NCBI RefSeq assembly: GCF_002954325.1 | Contig: NZ_MQVX01000001.1 | Span: 2,983,490 to 3,047,489, forward strand | Reading direction: 5' to 3' | Length of the DNA: 64,000 bases | Source of the DNA: Aureicoccus marinus | GTDB lineage: Bacteria > Bacteroidota > Bacteroidia > Flavobacteriales > Flavobacteriaceae | Shown: piece after piece, positions 1 through 7,480 of the stretch | Numbering within the stretch: the stretch's first letter is position 1 | How the letters are laid out: each line of letters begins with the position of its first letter | The notes under the pieces: model-generated | What the model saw: only the letters and a program-made list of their open reading frames with translations | Database searches by the model: none | What the model was told of the DNA's origin: nothing | Translations under genes and position numbers: made by a program

Positions 1-87
1 TACACTGCGGTTTTATGGTTTGAAAGGAAGTTAGTGAAAATGGTGGGGAGTGAAGTACGTTGATTTTGAGCCCCGCTTGGTAGTTAT

Positions 88-552
88 TTATTCTTCTCCA
101 AAAGTTTTTAATCTAAATTTCTTTTCGGGTATCAACTCGTCGACATATTTGATCATACTATCAAGAACTGACAAATTCATGTTTTTAATAATTACTTTAC
201 TCTTTTTCGTCTCAATTAATTTTCCAAAATATATTTCAGTGTTATGACCATCTAATACATGTTTATTAATGTATTCGTTATTCAAGGTGTCAGGTTTCAG
301 TGATTCAATTTTTGAAATAAACTTCCCCGATTCTAATTCTGATAATTTCCTTTCATAAACATTTTTTTCACTACAATTTTCAAAATCACAGTTGTATTTT
401 ACTGAAAGGGAGTTTTTATTAATTGTATAGATTAACTGAACTCCAATACCACCGAAGTAGTGCTTCATTTGAATAATGTCCGCTTTATTGGAAGTGCAGC
501 CATGTAAGACCAATAGTAGTAGATATAGTAGAATTGTTAGTTTCTTATTCAT
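88..552 (-). CDS. Small lipoprotein of unknown function
   Basis: Encodes about 154 residues. The start at 552 is chosen because it gives a short basic N-terminus, a leucine-rich hydrophobic stretch and a lipobox ending LHGC with the lipidated Cys at residue 19; an upstream in-frame start at 588 would bury this signal. The mature part is hydrophilic and Lys/Glu/Asn-rich, with no catalytic motif that I recognise. It probably sits on the periplasmic or outer membrane as a lipoprotein. It is the leftmost of several minus-strand single-gene units in an AT-rich block. About 180 bases separate it from the next gene on its 5' side, and that gap holds a fragment of the intergenic repeat described at 608-650. 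Function unknown. Confidence 0.7.
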   Translation of the reverse strand: MNKKLTILLYLLLLVLHGCTSNKADIIQMKHYFGGIGVQLIYTINKNSLSVKYNCDFENCSEKNVYERKLSELESGKFISKIESLKPDTLNNEYINKHVLDGHNTEIYFGKLIETKKSKVIIKNMNLSVLDSMIKYVDELIPEKKFRLKTFGEE

Positions 553-607
553 AGTTGCCGCCCTCTTTTTTATTTCGATTTGAAGCACAATGATGTTCTT
601 CTAAACT

Positions 608-650
608 AGGAATATAACCGGTAGAATGGATTGCTTTTTCGCAGCGTTCC
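608..650. repeat. Partial copy (A) of intergenic repeat family
   Basis: Two blocks match the fuller copies further right: AGGAATATAACCG at 608-620 (also at 4029-4041) and a block near 627-649 starting TGGATTG, followed by a T-run and GCAGCGTTC (compare 4083-4105, 5613-5635, 5731-5753). The distal hairpin part found in copies B-D is missing, so this looks like a decayed or truncated copy. Confidence 0.55.
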
Positions 651-734
651 AGTACGTTTTTTGATTCTACAGGAAGTTAATGAATATGGAAGAGCGAGAG
701 TTATAAGTCAAAGGTCTTATTGTAGTGTCGCTAT

Positions 735-1216
735 TTATTTTGGATTGTATTCGGTATATTCTAGTTGCATTTTATTGGCAATTCTTTTTGCCTCAGAAGT
801 TGCACTTTCAAAAAGTTTGAAATCCATTATTCTCAGTCTTTTTCGATGAGATTCGTTCATGAAATAGATACGATACACCTTTCTTCTTTCGGTAAATTCT
901 AATCCGGTCGCGCTGAATCCAGTGCTTTTGAGGTTCTCAACTAGGACTGAAACATATGGATATTCATTTAGATTATTCCATTTGCCCAATTTGATAAAGA
1001 AGAGGCCAATGTATTCTTTGATTTTCTTGTTTTCAAAATCTAGAATAACACCTCTTCTCAAAAAGACCAAGCTAAACCAATGAGTATCAAAGTAACTCCG
1101 CCGATAAGCAGAAATGGAGGAGAGACAAGTAATACCACACCTGAAAGAGTGAGAGTCATTCCGATAATACGAAACATTAAAGGAATAAGATATTCTAGCT
1201 TGTAATCAGATTTCAA
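735..1216 (-). pseudogene. Two-TM membrane protein gene split by a frameshift
   Basis: Two overlapping frames make sense only if joined. The first, readable from ATG 1177 (or TTG 1216), encodes a peptide with two hydrophobic segments that ends AWSF-stop. The second continues as FLRRGVILDF and runs to 735 as a basic, soluble domain of about 105 residues. The switch falls in a run of five T on the coding strand (1060-1064); one extra T joins the frames into one protein of about 145-160 residues with an N-terminal membrane hairpin and a cytoplasmic tail. The gene follows the lipoprotein gene ending at 1239 by only about 20-60 bases, so they are probably co-transcribed. The break could be a real mutation or a sequencing error. 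The family is not recognised. Confidence 0.6.
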
Positions 1217-1238
1217 ATTGGATGGATGATATTGATGC

Positions 1239-2492
1239 CTAGTTAAATTCAGCTTTTAGGGCTTTATTCTTCTGATTCAAAATGACAATTTCAAAGTCGG
1301 ATTCATCCAAAACTAGGGTAACCTTCTTATCATCCGTTTCTTGTACGTCATAAGGAACGGCTTTGCCGACTTTCTCCCCTTTTTTGTAGGCAAGTACCAA
1401 ACAGGGGCATTGGATATTTTCTTCAACAAATGATAGTTCCACTTCTTTACGATCACCATACACCATCCATTGCGGACGATCGTACTTTTTACTTCTTGGA
1501 TGGAAGACGGCTATGTCATACCTGAATGTGCCCATAGGAGGTAAATCACGAGAGGATTTCTTACGTTGCTGACCAAATAGCTCGCCAGATTGATTGGCAA
1601 AAACACTAGGTATCTCTACATCTGTAATCTGATAATACGAGTTTTCGTGATCCCTGTCACCCTTTTCGGAATAAATAGTCTGACTTATGGTTAATGGGTC
1701 AATTCCTGTAAATTCCGTCAATCTCCCAGCCATCGCCTTTCCCCAACCCATGGAATCGTTTGGCATAGCTCCTTCGTACACATGATCAAAACCACAATGG
1801 ATTAGTATCTTTTCGTTGGGGTATCGCTTGAGATAGGATTCAATATTGCGGGCTTGATTAATTTCTCTTTCCTTCCCATTAGCATGTCCACTGCTTTCGT
1901 ACCCGAATATATTGAACCCCATATCATAGGCAGTTCTTATTAAATTCCCAAATTGAGGTTCTTGCGTGAAATACCCAGAATCAAGAATAGGATAACCGTT
2001 GGCTTGCATAATAGAATCTGCTTGAGGCGTATTGTAATATCCTTCCATTCCTAAGTGCTTAAAGCCTCTTCTTTTGAGTCCTTCGAGTAGTCGAGTGGTA
2101 AAAATTCGGTGTTGGGGCATTTGATGAGCTTCATTGATGATGACTATTTGATGCTCTTCAGCTTCATTCAAAATGTAATCGATTGCATCCATGGCCTTGT
2201 AGAGGTCAAAACTCTCTCGTTGCTCCTGCGTAAGTTCAATTTCAATTGATTCTTTGGTATCCCAAACCTCATGCATCCTTTCTATGTTTCCGATTTTGGC
2301 AAACTCCCAGGCTCTCCTATCGACGGTTGTAGAAATGGTGTCCAAGTGTGAAGAAAAATTGTATGGCATCTCATTTGATCCTGTTTCAAAATGAAAGTCA
2401 TATTCCACAAAATCTAACTTTTTCTGGTCATCATTTTTGGTGTTACAGGCAATAACTAAGAAGGAGATAGCAATAATATAGAAGCGCTTCAT
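1239..2492 (-). CDS. Lipoprotein with EreA/ChaN-like fold (putative)
   Basis: Encodes 417 residues beginning with a lipoprotein signal (lipobox VIAC, Cys 16). The core has a pattern reminiscent of the erythromycin esterase/ChaN/TIKI superfamily: an INEAHQMPQHR segment around residue 118 followed by a helix and GMEGYY, a later GYESSGH segment, and a strand ending IHCGFDHVYEG around residue 235. In that superfamily the Glu-His of the first motif and a later His shape the active or metal site. Assignment to the superfamily is inference from motifs; the substrate is unknown. The C-terminal 130 residues look like a beta-rich accessory domain. The disrupted membrane protein gene (735-1216) follows closely and is probably in the same transcript. 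Confidence 0.55.
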   Translation of the reverse strand: MKRFYIIAISFLVIACNTKNDDQKKLDFVEYDFHFETGSNEMPYNFSSHLDTISTTVDRRAWEFAKIGNIERMHEVWDTKESIEIELTQEQRESFDLYKAMDAIDYILNEAEEHQIVIINEAHQMPQHRIFTTRLLEGLKRRGFKHLGMEGYYNTPQADSIMQANGYPILDSGYFTQEPQFGNLIRTAYDMGFNIFGYESSGHANGKEREINQARNIESYLKRYPNEKILIHCGFDHVYEGAMPNDSMGWGKAMAGRLTEFTGIDPLTISQTIYSEKGDRDHENSYYQITDVEIPSVFANQSGELFGQQRKKSSRDLPPMGTFRYDIAVFHPRSKKYDRPQWMVYGDRKEVELSFVEENIQCPCLVLAYKKGEKVGKAVPYDVQETDDKKVTLVLDESDFEIVILNQKNKALKAEFN

Positions 2493-2599
2493 TAAGTAGT
2501 CTTTTATGACCGAAATTCTATCGAGGTCAGTTGTCTATACAATGGAAATGGGGGGAGAGAATAGAGTTAGAACTCGTCTTAGCAGTAAATTTTAGAAAC

Positions 2600-2737
2600 T
2601 CATGATGTAGAATTTCTGAACCCTCCAAAACGCCAAATATAACCCCAGCCTGGTTCACTGTGGCCAACCGCAAAAAATTCAAATTTATCCCTGACTAAAC
2701 CTTTATTTATTCTTGTAATATCAATTTCATAAGCTAA
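2600..2737 (-). other. In-frame coding-like extension beyond the stop codon of the upstream gene
   Basis: Directly after the TAA at 2738-2740 the same frame stays open for 45 codons to a TGA at 2600-2602. The conceptual peptide (LAYEIDITRINKG... with GHSEPGWGYIWRF further on) has normal protein composition, unlike the random products of AT-rich intergenic DNA. It looks like the natural C-terminus of the 2738-3220 protein cut off by a nonsense change, for example CAA to TAA. No start codon or ribosome-binding site of its own is seen. The remaining stretch 2493-2599 shows nothing recognisable beyond the leader of the gene that starts at 2492. Confidence 0.45.
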
Positions 2738-3220
2738 TTATGAGGGTTTGCCTCCTTCTTCCTCATACCAAAAAATATCTGGTGCATTTAGTTCCTGTCC
2801 CCAAACTATACCATCTTTAGTCTTATACACCAATACAGAGGGTTTTTTAATATCCTTATTCTCGTGGGTTACTAAATACCCAGCTTTGTAAGCTATGCTA
2901 TCTTTCGGAGTAAGGGTTATATAATTTTCATTAAAATCCTGAGGATAGAATGGTCCCATTGCAAAAAAATTTGCGTCGTAAAAGAACCAAGCAATGCTGC
3001 AAGCAATTGCAGTAATAAGAAAAATTCCAGTTGCTTTTCTTTTAGAATACGCTTGTTTGTTGGTCAAGTTTCTATTCTTAAATAGCATGTGCTGGCCTCC
3101 CCAAAATAAGAACAATACCAGTAATGGTAGAAAAGAGTGGATTGCAGTTAAAATTAAAAATACGGGTACGATTAGGAGTATCGAAATAACAAAGTACCAG
3201 GCTGTTTTTTTAACGCTCAT
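2738..3220 (-). CDS. Small membrane protein of unknown function, probably C-terminally truncated
   Basis: Encodes 160 residues with three predicted membrane helices (about residues 8-28, 29-46 and 64-82) and a soluble C-terminal domain of about 75 residues. No family is recognised. The start at 3220 lies only a few bases beyond the TAAC end of the palindrome at 3234-3360, so the gene sits just downstream of that element like a cassette gene. The frame remains open for 45 codons after the stop at 2738, suggesting that the annotated end is a premature stop. The local base composition is AT-rich compared with the core genes from 6,100 onward. Confidence 0.6.
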   Translation of the reverse strand: MSVKKTAWYFVISILLIVPVFLILTAIHSFLPLLVLFLFWGGQHMLFKNRNLTNKQAYSKRKATGIFLITAIACSIAWFFYDANFFAMGPFYPQDFNENYITLTPKDSIAYKAGYLVTHENKDIKKPSVLVYKTKDGIVWGQELNAPDIFWYEEEGGKPS

Positions 3221-3233
3221 TTTTAATTATTGA

Positions 3234-3360
3234 TAACGGTCTCGGCTATGAGTAGTTGCGTGGGTTAGTACTTAACTTTGCAAGTACACACCAAACTGAA
3301 AATCCGCGAGGATTTTCAGAAGTAGGCGAGAACAAGCAATTACTTATAGCCATTGTTAGC
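3234..3360. repeat. attC-like imperfect palindrome 1
   Basis: About 127 bases bounded by TAACGGT on the left and TTGTTAGC on the right. The outer arms 3244-3259 and 3336-3351 are complementary at 14 of 16 positions. Inside are a perfect 10-bp stem with a GCGA loop (3296-3319) and a GTACTT...AAGTAC stem (3268-3287). The TAG stop of the 3360-3977 gene overlaps the right edge, and the next gene starts about 14 bases past the left edge. Ends of TAAC/GTTA type, long imperfect palindromy and position between small genes of one orientation are the features of integron attC recombination sites; the assignment is inference. Confidence 0.6.
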
Positions 3361-3977
3361 TACTGTGCTTTTTTTCTTTTTGATTCAATAAATATTCGTC
3401 CGTTTAGCGGTGTCCAAATTCCAATCGCAAAATCATCTTCCGTTCGGATTCTTTGTAATTCAAACACTTTGTCACTTGTCAGGTCTCCCCAATATTTTAG
3501 AGGGATTTCCTTAATTATTCCAAATAGTAATTTATCTCCACCTTCGCAAGTTGTATCAATGTGTAATTCGATTGGTTCAAAAGTCAGTTCGTATTTCAGT
3601 TTTCCATTATCATCATAGATTTTCCAGAGTCCAGTCCGATAATAATGGAATTGTCGACAGGCTCCACCAGTACAACAACTAATGTAAGAACCTAACTTAT
3701 AATTCCCTTCCATTTTAAGAGTTCCGTTTTCAGAGTATTCTTTCCAATACCCAACTTTTAAGTCGCTTACTCCATATTTGCTAACCGCAAGTGCTCCTTT
3801 TCCCGAAACAATTCCGTCTTTTTTCAATTCAACGATTGTGTCATTTTTGGGAAGTCCATCTTTTAATTCTCCATAAAGTTTATTGTCCGAAATATAGATA
3901 GCGTCCTCTTGCCCAATTGCTAATTGACATTGGAAAATTAATAGTGCTATGATAATTGCGATTCTCATTTTCGGCAT
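3360..3977 (-). CDS. Secreted protein with MORN-like repeats
   Basis: Encodes about 205 residues with a signal peptide ending near AIGQ. Two copies of a G-x-W-K-x-Y-x-x-x-G-x-L-K motif (around residues 76-92 and 115-131) match the bacterial MORN-repeat pattern seen in many Bacteroidetes exported proteins. A CCTGGAC segment between them is Cys-rich. MORN proteins of this type have no agreed function. Two starts are possible, at 3977 and at 3968; both keep the signal peptide intact. The gene fills the space between the repeat at 3979-4163 and the palindrome at 3234-3360 almost completely, as expected for a single-gene cassette. No promoter matching the host consensus was seen in front of it. 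Confidence 0.65.
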   Translation of the reverse strand: MPKMRIAIIIALLIFQCQLAIGQEDAIYISDNKLYGELKDGLPKNDTIVELKKDGIVSGKGALAVSKYGVSDLKVGYWKEYSENGTLKMEGNYKLGSYISCCTGGACRQFHYYRTGLWKIYDDNGKLKYELTFEPIELHIDTTCEGGDKLLFGIIKEIPLKYWGDLTSDKVFELQRIRTEDDFAIGIWTPLNGRIFIESKRKKAQ

Positions 3978-3978
3978 T

Positions 3979-4163
3979 GTAGCTAACTTGTTTATATAGA
4001 TGTAATATACATCGATATACCTCCAAATAGGAATATAACCGCTGGAAAGAGCTGTTGTTTATACTTCTCAATAAACTTTAACTGGATTGTTTTTTCGCTG
4101 CGTTCGAAAATGGCTGTAGGGGGAAGCTTTACAAGCAAGCCATCACCTTGCTAGCGCAAGGCG
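3979..4163. repeat. Intergenic repeat copy B
   Basis: Two parts. The left part (3979-4045) matches 5543-5605 and contains a short imperfect palindrome around ATGTAATATACAT. The right part (4082-4163) matches 5612-5700 and 5730-5820; its hallmarks are TGGATTG, GGGGGAAGCTTTACAAGC and a CCTTGC-GCTA-GCAAGG hairpin when read on the minus strand. The whole unit starts in GCTAAC and runs into the stop codon of the 4164-4604 gene (GGCGTTA), so it too is bounded by TAAC...GTTA. Confidence 0.6.
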
Positions 4164-4604
4164 TTAATCAATTTCTTTGGCGTAAAACTTGTAAGTCAAA
4201 TCAATAGGAATCCCAAATCGCGTTTTTGCTTCATTGAAGTCATTTTCATTTTCATAACGATGCACAATGTAACTGTCGTTTCTTGTATCTATGATTATAT
4301 AAATAGTAATGTCTTTGTCAGGCTTTAAATCGTCAAAGTGGGTGGTGTGAGGTTTTTTGTTTCTACAAGGATGCTGTTTTGCGATAATAAAGTCATCATA
4401 GTCCCCAATTGCAAAGACTTGATGATGAACTATGATGTTTTCCGGATCCCAAATACCCTCGCCACTTTTGCTGTAAGAAATCCAGGATTCATTATCCCAT
4501 CTAGCGCTGTAAACATTGTTTACTATTTCTCCTCCTGATTCATTAGCGCCAAAGTAACAGCTTGTTAAAAAGAAACATGAGAGTAGGGCAATAAGTACTT
4601 TCAT
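4164..4604 (-). CDS. Small lipoprotein, DUF3997-like
   Basis: Encodes 146 residues with a lipobox LTSC (Cys 16). The segment from about residue 55, including VFAIGDYDDFIIAKQHP, resembles the DUF3997 pattern of small bacterial lipoproteins in which a conserved strand ends in FIIAK; this is motif recognition from memory and is tentative. No catalytic residues are evident. The gene lies between the palindrome at 4641-4769 on its 5' side and repeat copy B, whose last bases form its stop codon. It is one of the single-gene units of the left-end array, probably a periplasm-facing lipoprotein. Confidence 0.65.
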   Translation of the reverse strand: MKVLIALLSCFFLTSCYFGANESGGEIVNNVYSARWDNESWISYSKSGEGIWDPENIIVHHQVFAIGDYDDFIIAKQHPCRNKKPHTTHFDDLKPDKDITIYIIIDTRNDSYIVHRYENENDFNEAKTRFGIPIDLTYKFYAKEID

Positions 4605-4640
4605 AAAAACATTTCTAATCAGAGTTTGTGTGCTTGCAGG

Positions 4641-4769
4641 TAACGGTTTTGTGTATGAGTAGTAGCAGAAATCTATTCACAAACCTTTCGGTTTTACACT
4701 GACCTCTCTTTTATGTTTATGCTTTCGTTTTATCACCTAAACCGCTATTACTTATACACCGTGTTAGCA
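4641..4769. repeat. attC-like imperfect palindrome 2
   Basis: Bounded by TAACGGT and GTGTTAGCA, as in the first palindrome. Outer arms 4651-4666 and 4744-4759 pair at 14 of 16 positions and share the TATGAGTAGT / ATTACTTATA core with element 1. The interior differs in sequence but has its own AAACC-TTTC-GGTTT hairpin (4681-4694). Conserved ends with a variable centre is the usual attC pattern. It separates the genes 4779-5534 and 4164-4604. Confidence 0.6.
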
Positions 4770-4778
4770 ATAGTACAT

Positions 4779-5534
4779 TTATATTTTCTCAAAGCATTGA
4801 GGTCCGACAGCTCCTCCACCATATTCTAAAACAATATTATCCTTGTAAAAAATATATTCACAGCCATTGTTATACGTCTCAATTTTGTCTGAATTTAGAT
4901 TTTCATCAAATATTTTATATGAATATTTTCCCATTCCACTTCTTGCAAAACCTATCGTAGTTATATTTCCATTCTTTATTGAAATACAGTTAGCTTTTGT
5001 CAATAAGTTTTTTACTTCTTTTAGAGTTTCGTCAGTCCAATTAATTGATTCAATTACTTTTTTCAATTCGTCAGAGTTAGGTTTTAAGTTCCAATTTTGA
5101 GAAACTACTTCTACTGATTTTTCTTTAGTTTCATTGTTTATCGAAGTCTTATAGATTTTGATTTTTATTTGTTCGGGAACATTGAGAATTTTACTCTCTG
5201 GTTTAAACTCAATATCTATTATGTGATTTTCAGGAACATATTTTAGATATTCAATTTTTAAATTTGAGATTTCTGCCTGTTTGTCTTCATAGTTTTTAAT
5301 CAACTCTTCTTTACTACTTCGTGGCATTGATATCATAAAAAGTATAAATTCCCTTTCTTGATCATTACCATCTTTATACATTTTCCTAAACTCTTTTTGT
5401 TTTTGTTCAGGAATGAATTTTATGGAAGCATGAAATAATGAATCTTTGTCAATATTTTTTCTGAAAGTATAGTCCTGTGCCTTTATTTTGGCTGTAGTCA
5501 GAATTAAACAAATTATTATTGCGATATGTTTCAT
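4779..5534 (-). CDS. Secreted protein of unknown function
   Basis: Encodes 251 residues. The start at 5534 is preferred over an upstream in-frame start at 5597 because it begins MKHIAIIICLILTT and gives a clean signal peptide ending near IKAQ; the longer form would translate repeat copy C. The mature part is Lys/Glu/Ile/Asn-rich. The C-terminal 60 residues carry aromatic and glycine positions (YSYKIFDE, YIFYKDN, GGGAVGP) that look like a compact beta domain. No known family is recognised. It is the first unit of the minus-strand cassette-like array: repeat copy C lies immediately upstream and palindrome 2 immediately downstream. Confidence 0.6.
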   Translation of the reverse strand: MKHIAIIICLILTTAKIKAQDYTFRKNIDKDSLFHASIKFIPEQKQKEFRKMYKDGNDQEREFILFMISMPRSSKEELIKNYEDKQAEISNLKIEYLKYVPENHIIDIEFKPESKILNVPEQIKIKIYKTSINNETKEKSVEVVSQNWNLKPNSDELKKVIESINWTDETLKEVKNLLTKANCISIKNGNITTIGFARSGMGKYSYKIFDENLNSDKIETYNNGCEYIFYKDNIVLEYGGGAVGPQCFEKI

Positions 5535-5542
5535 AGTATTAT

Positions 5543-5700
5543 TGCCAACTTGTTTATATGGATGTAAAATACATCTATACACTTCTAAAATAGGCATATA
5601 AGTGATGTTGGACTGGATTGTTTTCTCACTTCGTTCAAAAAACGCCCTTAGGGGGTAGCTTTACAAGCAAGCCATCACCTTCCTGGCGCAAGGCGCTGTC
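5543..5700. repeat. Intergenic repeat copy C
   Basis: Left part 5543-5605 aligns with 3979-4045 (CCAACTTG instead of CTAACTTG, then TTTATAT-GATGTAAAATACATCTATA). Right part 5612-5700 aligns with 4082-4163 and 5730-5820. It ends in GGCGCAAGGCGCTGTC followed by a T-run at 5701-5706, which may act as a weak terminator on the plus strand. Confidence 0.6.
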
Positions 5701-5729
5701 TTTTTTCATTTCCTCCCGCCTTAATTTAA

Positions 5730-5820
5730 GACTGGATTGCTTTTTCGCTTTGCTCAAAAGCGGCCTTTGGGGGAAGCTTTACAAGCAAGCCACCACCTTG
5801 CTGGCGCAAGGAGCTGTCTT
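5730..5820. repeat. Intergenic repeat copy D
   Basis: Tandem to copy C, same orientation, carrying only the right part (TGGATTG, GGGGGAAGCTTTACAAGC, CACCTTGCTGGCGCAAGG) and followed by a T-run. Any open frames across copies C and D come from the repeat and do not look like genes. Confidence 0.6.
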
Positions 5821-5866
5821 TTTTATTCCCAAAAGCCAAAGCGAGCTTCGCTTTTGGGAATAAAAA
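5816..5866. terminator. Long bidirectional hairpin
   Basis: A near-perfect palindrome: a T-run, ATTCCCAAAAGC, a loop, then GCTTTTGGGAAT and an A-run. It can act as a rho-independent terminator on either strand and insulates the repeat/cassette block from the tRNA gene. Confidence 0.6.
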
Positions 5867-5892
5867 AGCCACCAACTTTCGTTGATGGCTTG
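5861..5892 (-). terminator. Terminator of the initiator tRNA gene
   Basis: On the minus strand, directly after the tRNA, AGCCATCAAC-GAAA-GTTGGTGGCT forms a 10-bp stem with a GAAA loop followed by a run of T. Position and structure fit an intrinsic terminator for the tRNA transcript. Confidence 0.75.
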
Positions 5893-5896
5893 CTAG

Positions 5897-5969
<73 letters not shown>

Positions 5970-6069
5970 ATATATTTTGATGCTTAAAAAAGCGTAGAGT
6001 CAAAAGATGTGAGAAGATTTCTTCTCTCGCGTCACTTTTTTCGACAGTTTCCTGTTTCAAAAGGGAAGG

Positions 6070-6100
6070 CAAATATACGACGGTTTTTGATTATTCCAAA
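6070..6100 (-). promoter_or_regulatory. Bacteroidetes-type promoter of the tRNA-fMet gene
   Basis: On the minus strand TTTG (6100-6097) is followed after 19 bases by TATATTTG (6077-6070), an exact match to the Bacteroidetes -33/-7 consensus TTTG...TANNTTTG. The tRNA begins about 95 bases downstream of the predicted start, leaving a 5' leader to be processed. Confidence 0.7.
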
Positions 6101-6124
6101 TCAAAATTCCTAACTTCACCCGCT

Positions 6125-7480
6125 ATGGAAGCCCTCAATAAATTCATCTCCTCCTTACTCCCTCTAACTGACGCACCTATGTTCGTTTTGTTGATCTGCG
6201 GGGGTCTGTTTTTAGTTTTCTTTTCCAAGTTTTTGCCTTACCGCTATTTCGGTCATGCGATCGCGATTACGGCCGGGAAGTACGACGGAGACAAAGCCAA
6301 AGGAGATGTGAGTTCTTTCCAGGCGCTTTCGGCAGCTGTCGCGGCTACGGTAGGTCTGGGGAATATATCTGGGGTAGCCATTGCCATCCATGACGGAGGC
6401 CCGGGTGTGGTCTTCTGGATTTGGATGACCGCCCTGATCGGGATGTGCATTAAATTTTATTCGGGCAGTTTAGCCGTGATGTTCCGCGGAGAGGATTCCG
6501 AAGGCAAGATGCAGGGAGGTCCCATGTACTACATTATACACGGATTGGGCCCCAAGTTCAAGCCCTTGGCCGTCTTCTTCAGTATTTTCGGTCTCTTTGG
6601 TTTTTTAGGCGTCTTTACGGCCAACCAATTCACCGAGACCTTTATGAGTGTGGTGGATCCGGCCGAAACTATTTTTGAAACCTCCACCTTCAACTGGCAA
6701 CTGATCATCGGAATTGTCCTGGCCCTTGTTTCGGCGGTGGTCATCTTTGGGGGACTGACCAAGATTGCCAAGGTCGCCTCGGCCATCGTCCCCTTTATGG
6801 TACTGCTGTACCTTTTGGCGGTGATCGTGGTGGTGGTGATGAACTTTTCTGCCGCGGGGAATGCCTTAAAACTCATCCTTGTGGAAGCCTGGAATTTCGA
6901 AACAGCCTTTACCGGAAGTTTTTGGGCGCTGATTATTATCGGGGTTCGCCGGGCCATGTTTTCGAACGAAGCGGGTCTGGGTAGTGCGCCCATGTACCAC
7001 GGCCAATCCAAAACGGATAATCCGATCAAAGAAGGGCTGGTTGCCATGCTCGGCCCCTTTATCGATACCATCGTGGTCTGTACCCTAACCGCCATTGTGA
7101 TCCTGGTGAGCGACGCATACCTGGAGGATCAAAGCGGAATTTTGATGACCCTGACCGCCTTTAAGCGCACCCTTTTTGGTTTTGGTGACGAACTGCTGAT
7201 GCTGATTGTTTCGGCTTTCGCCCTTTCCACCTTATTTACCTACTCCTACTACGGGGTAAAGTCGCTTTCGTTCCTGACTAACGCCAAGATCGGAAAGCTC
7301 TATAACGTCTACTTTGTGATCATGATCGTCTTTGCGGCAGTGGCCTCCTTGGAGCTGGTTAAAAACCTGATCGACTTGTCCTATGCCCTGATGGTGATCC
7401 CGAACATGATCGCGGTGCTCTTGCTTTCTCCTAAGGTGAACAAGGCCGCGAAAGAATACTTTTCAAACCTGAAGAAATGA
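6125..7480 (+). CDS. Amino acid:cation symporter, AGCS (alanine/glycine) family
   Basis: Encodes 451 residues, a usual length for the AGCS family, with about ten to eleven membrane helices. Family hallmarks seen are the ALSAAVAATVGLGNISGVA segment near residue 70, GGPMYY near residue 139, and RRAMFSNEAGLGSAPMYHG near residue 275. Members import alanine or glycine (and sometimes other small amino acids) together with Na+ or H+ across the inner membrane. The stop overlaps the start of era by four bases (ATGA), so the two are translationally coupled. The gene follows the tRNA divergently. Confidence 0.9.
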   Translation: MEALNKFISSLLPLTDAPMFVLLICGGLFLVFFSKFLPYRYFGHAIAITAGKYDGDKAKGDVSSFQALSAAVAATVGLGNISGVAIAIHDGGPGVVFWIWMTALIGMCIKFYSGSLAVMFRGEDSEGKMQGGPMYYIIHGLGPKFKPLAVFFSIFGLFGFLGVFTANQFTETFMSVVDPAETIFETSTFNWQLIIGIVLALVSAVVIFGGLTKIAKVASAIVPFMVLLYLLAVIVVVVMNFSAAGNALKLILVEAWNFETAFTGSFWALIIIGVRRAMFSNEAGLGSAPMYHGQSKTDNPIKEGLVAMLGPFIDTIVVCTLTAIVILVSDAYLEDQSGILMTLTAFKRTLFGFGDELLMLIVSAFALSTLFTYSYYGVKSLSFLTNAKIGKLYNVYFVIMIVFAAVASLELVKNLIDLSYALMVIPNMIAVLLLSPKVNKAAKEYFSNLKK

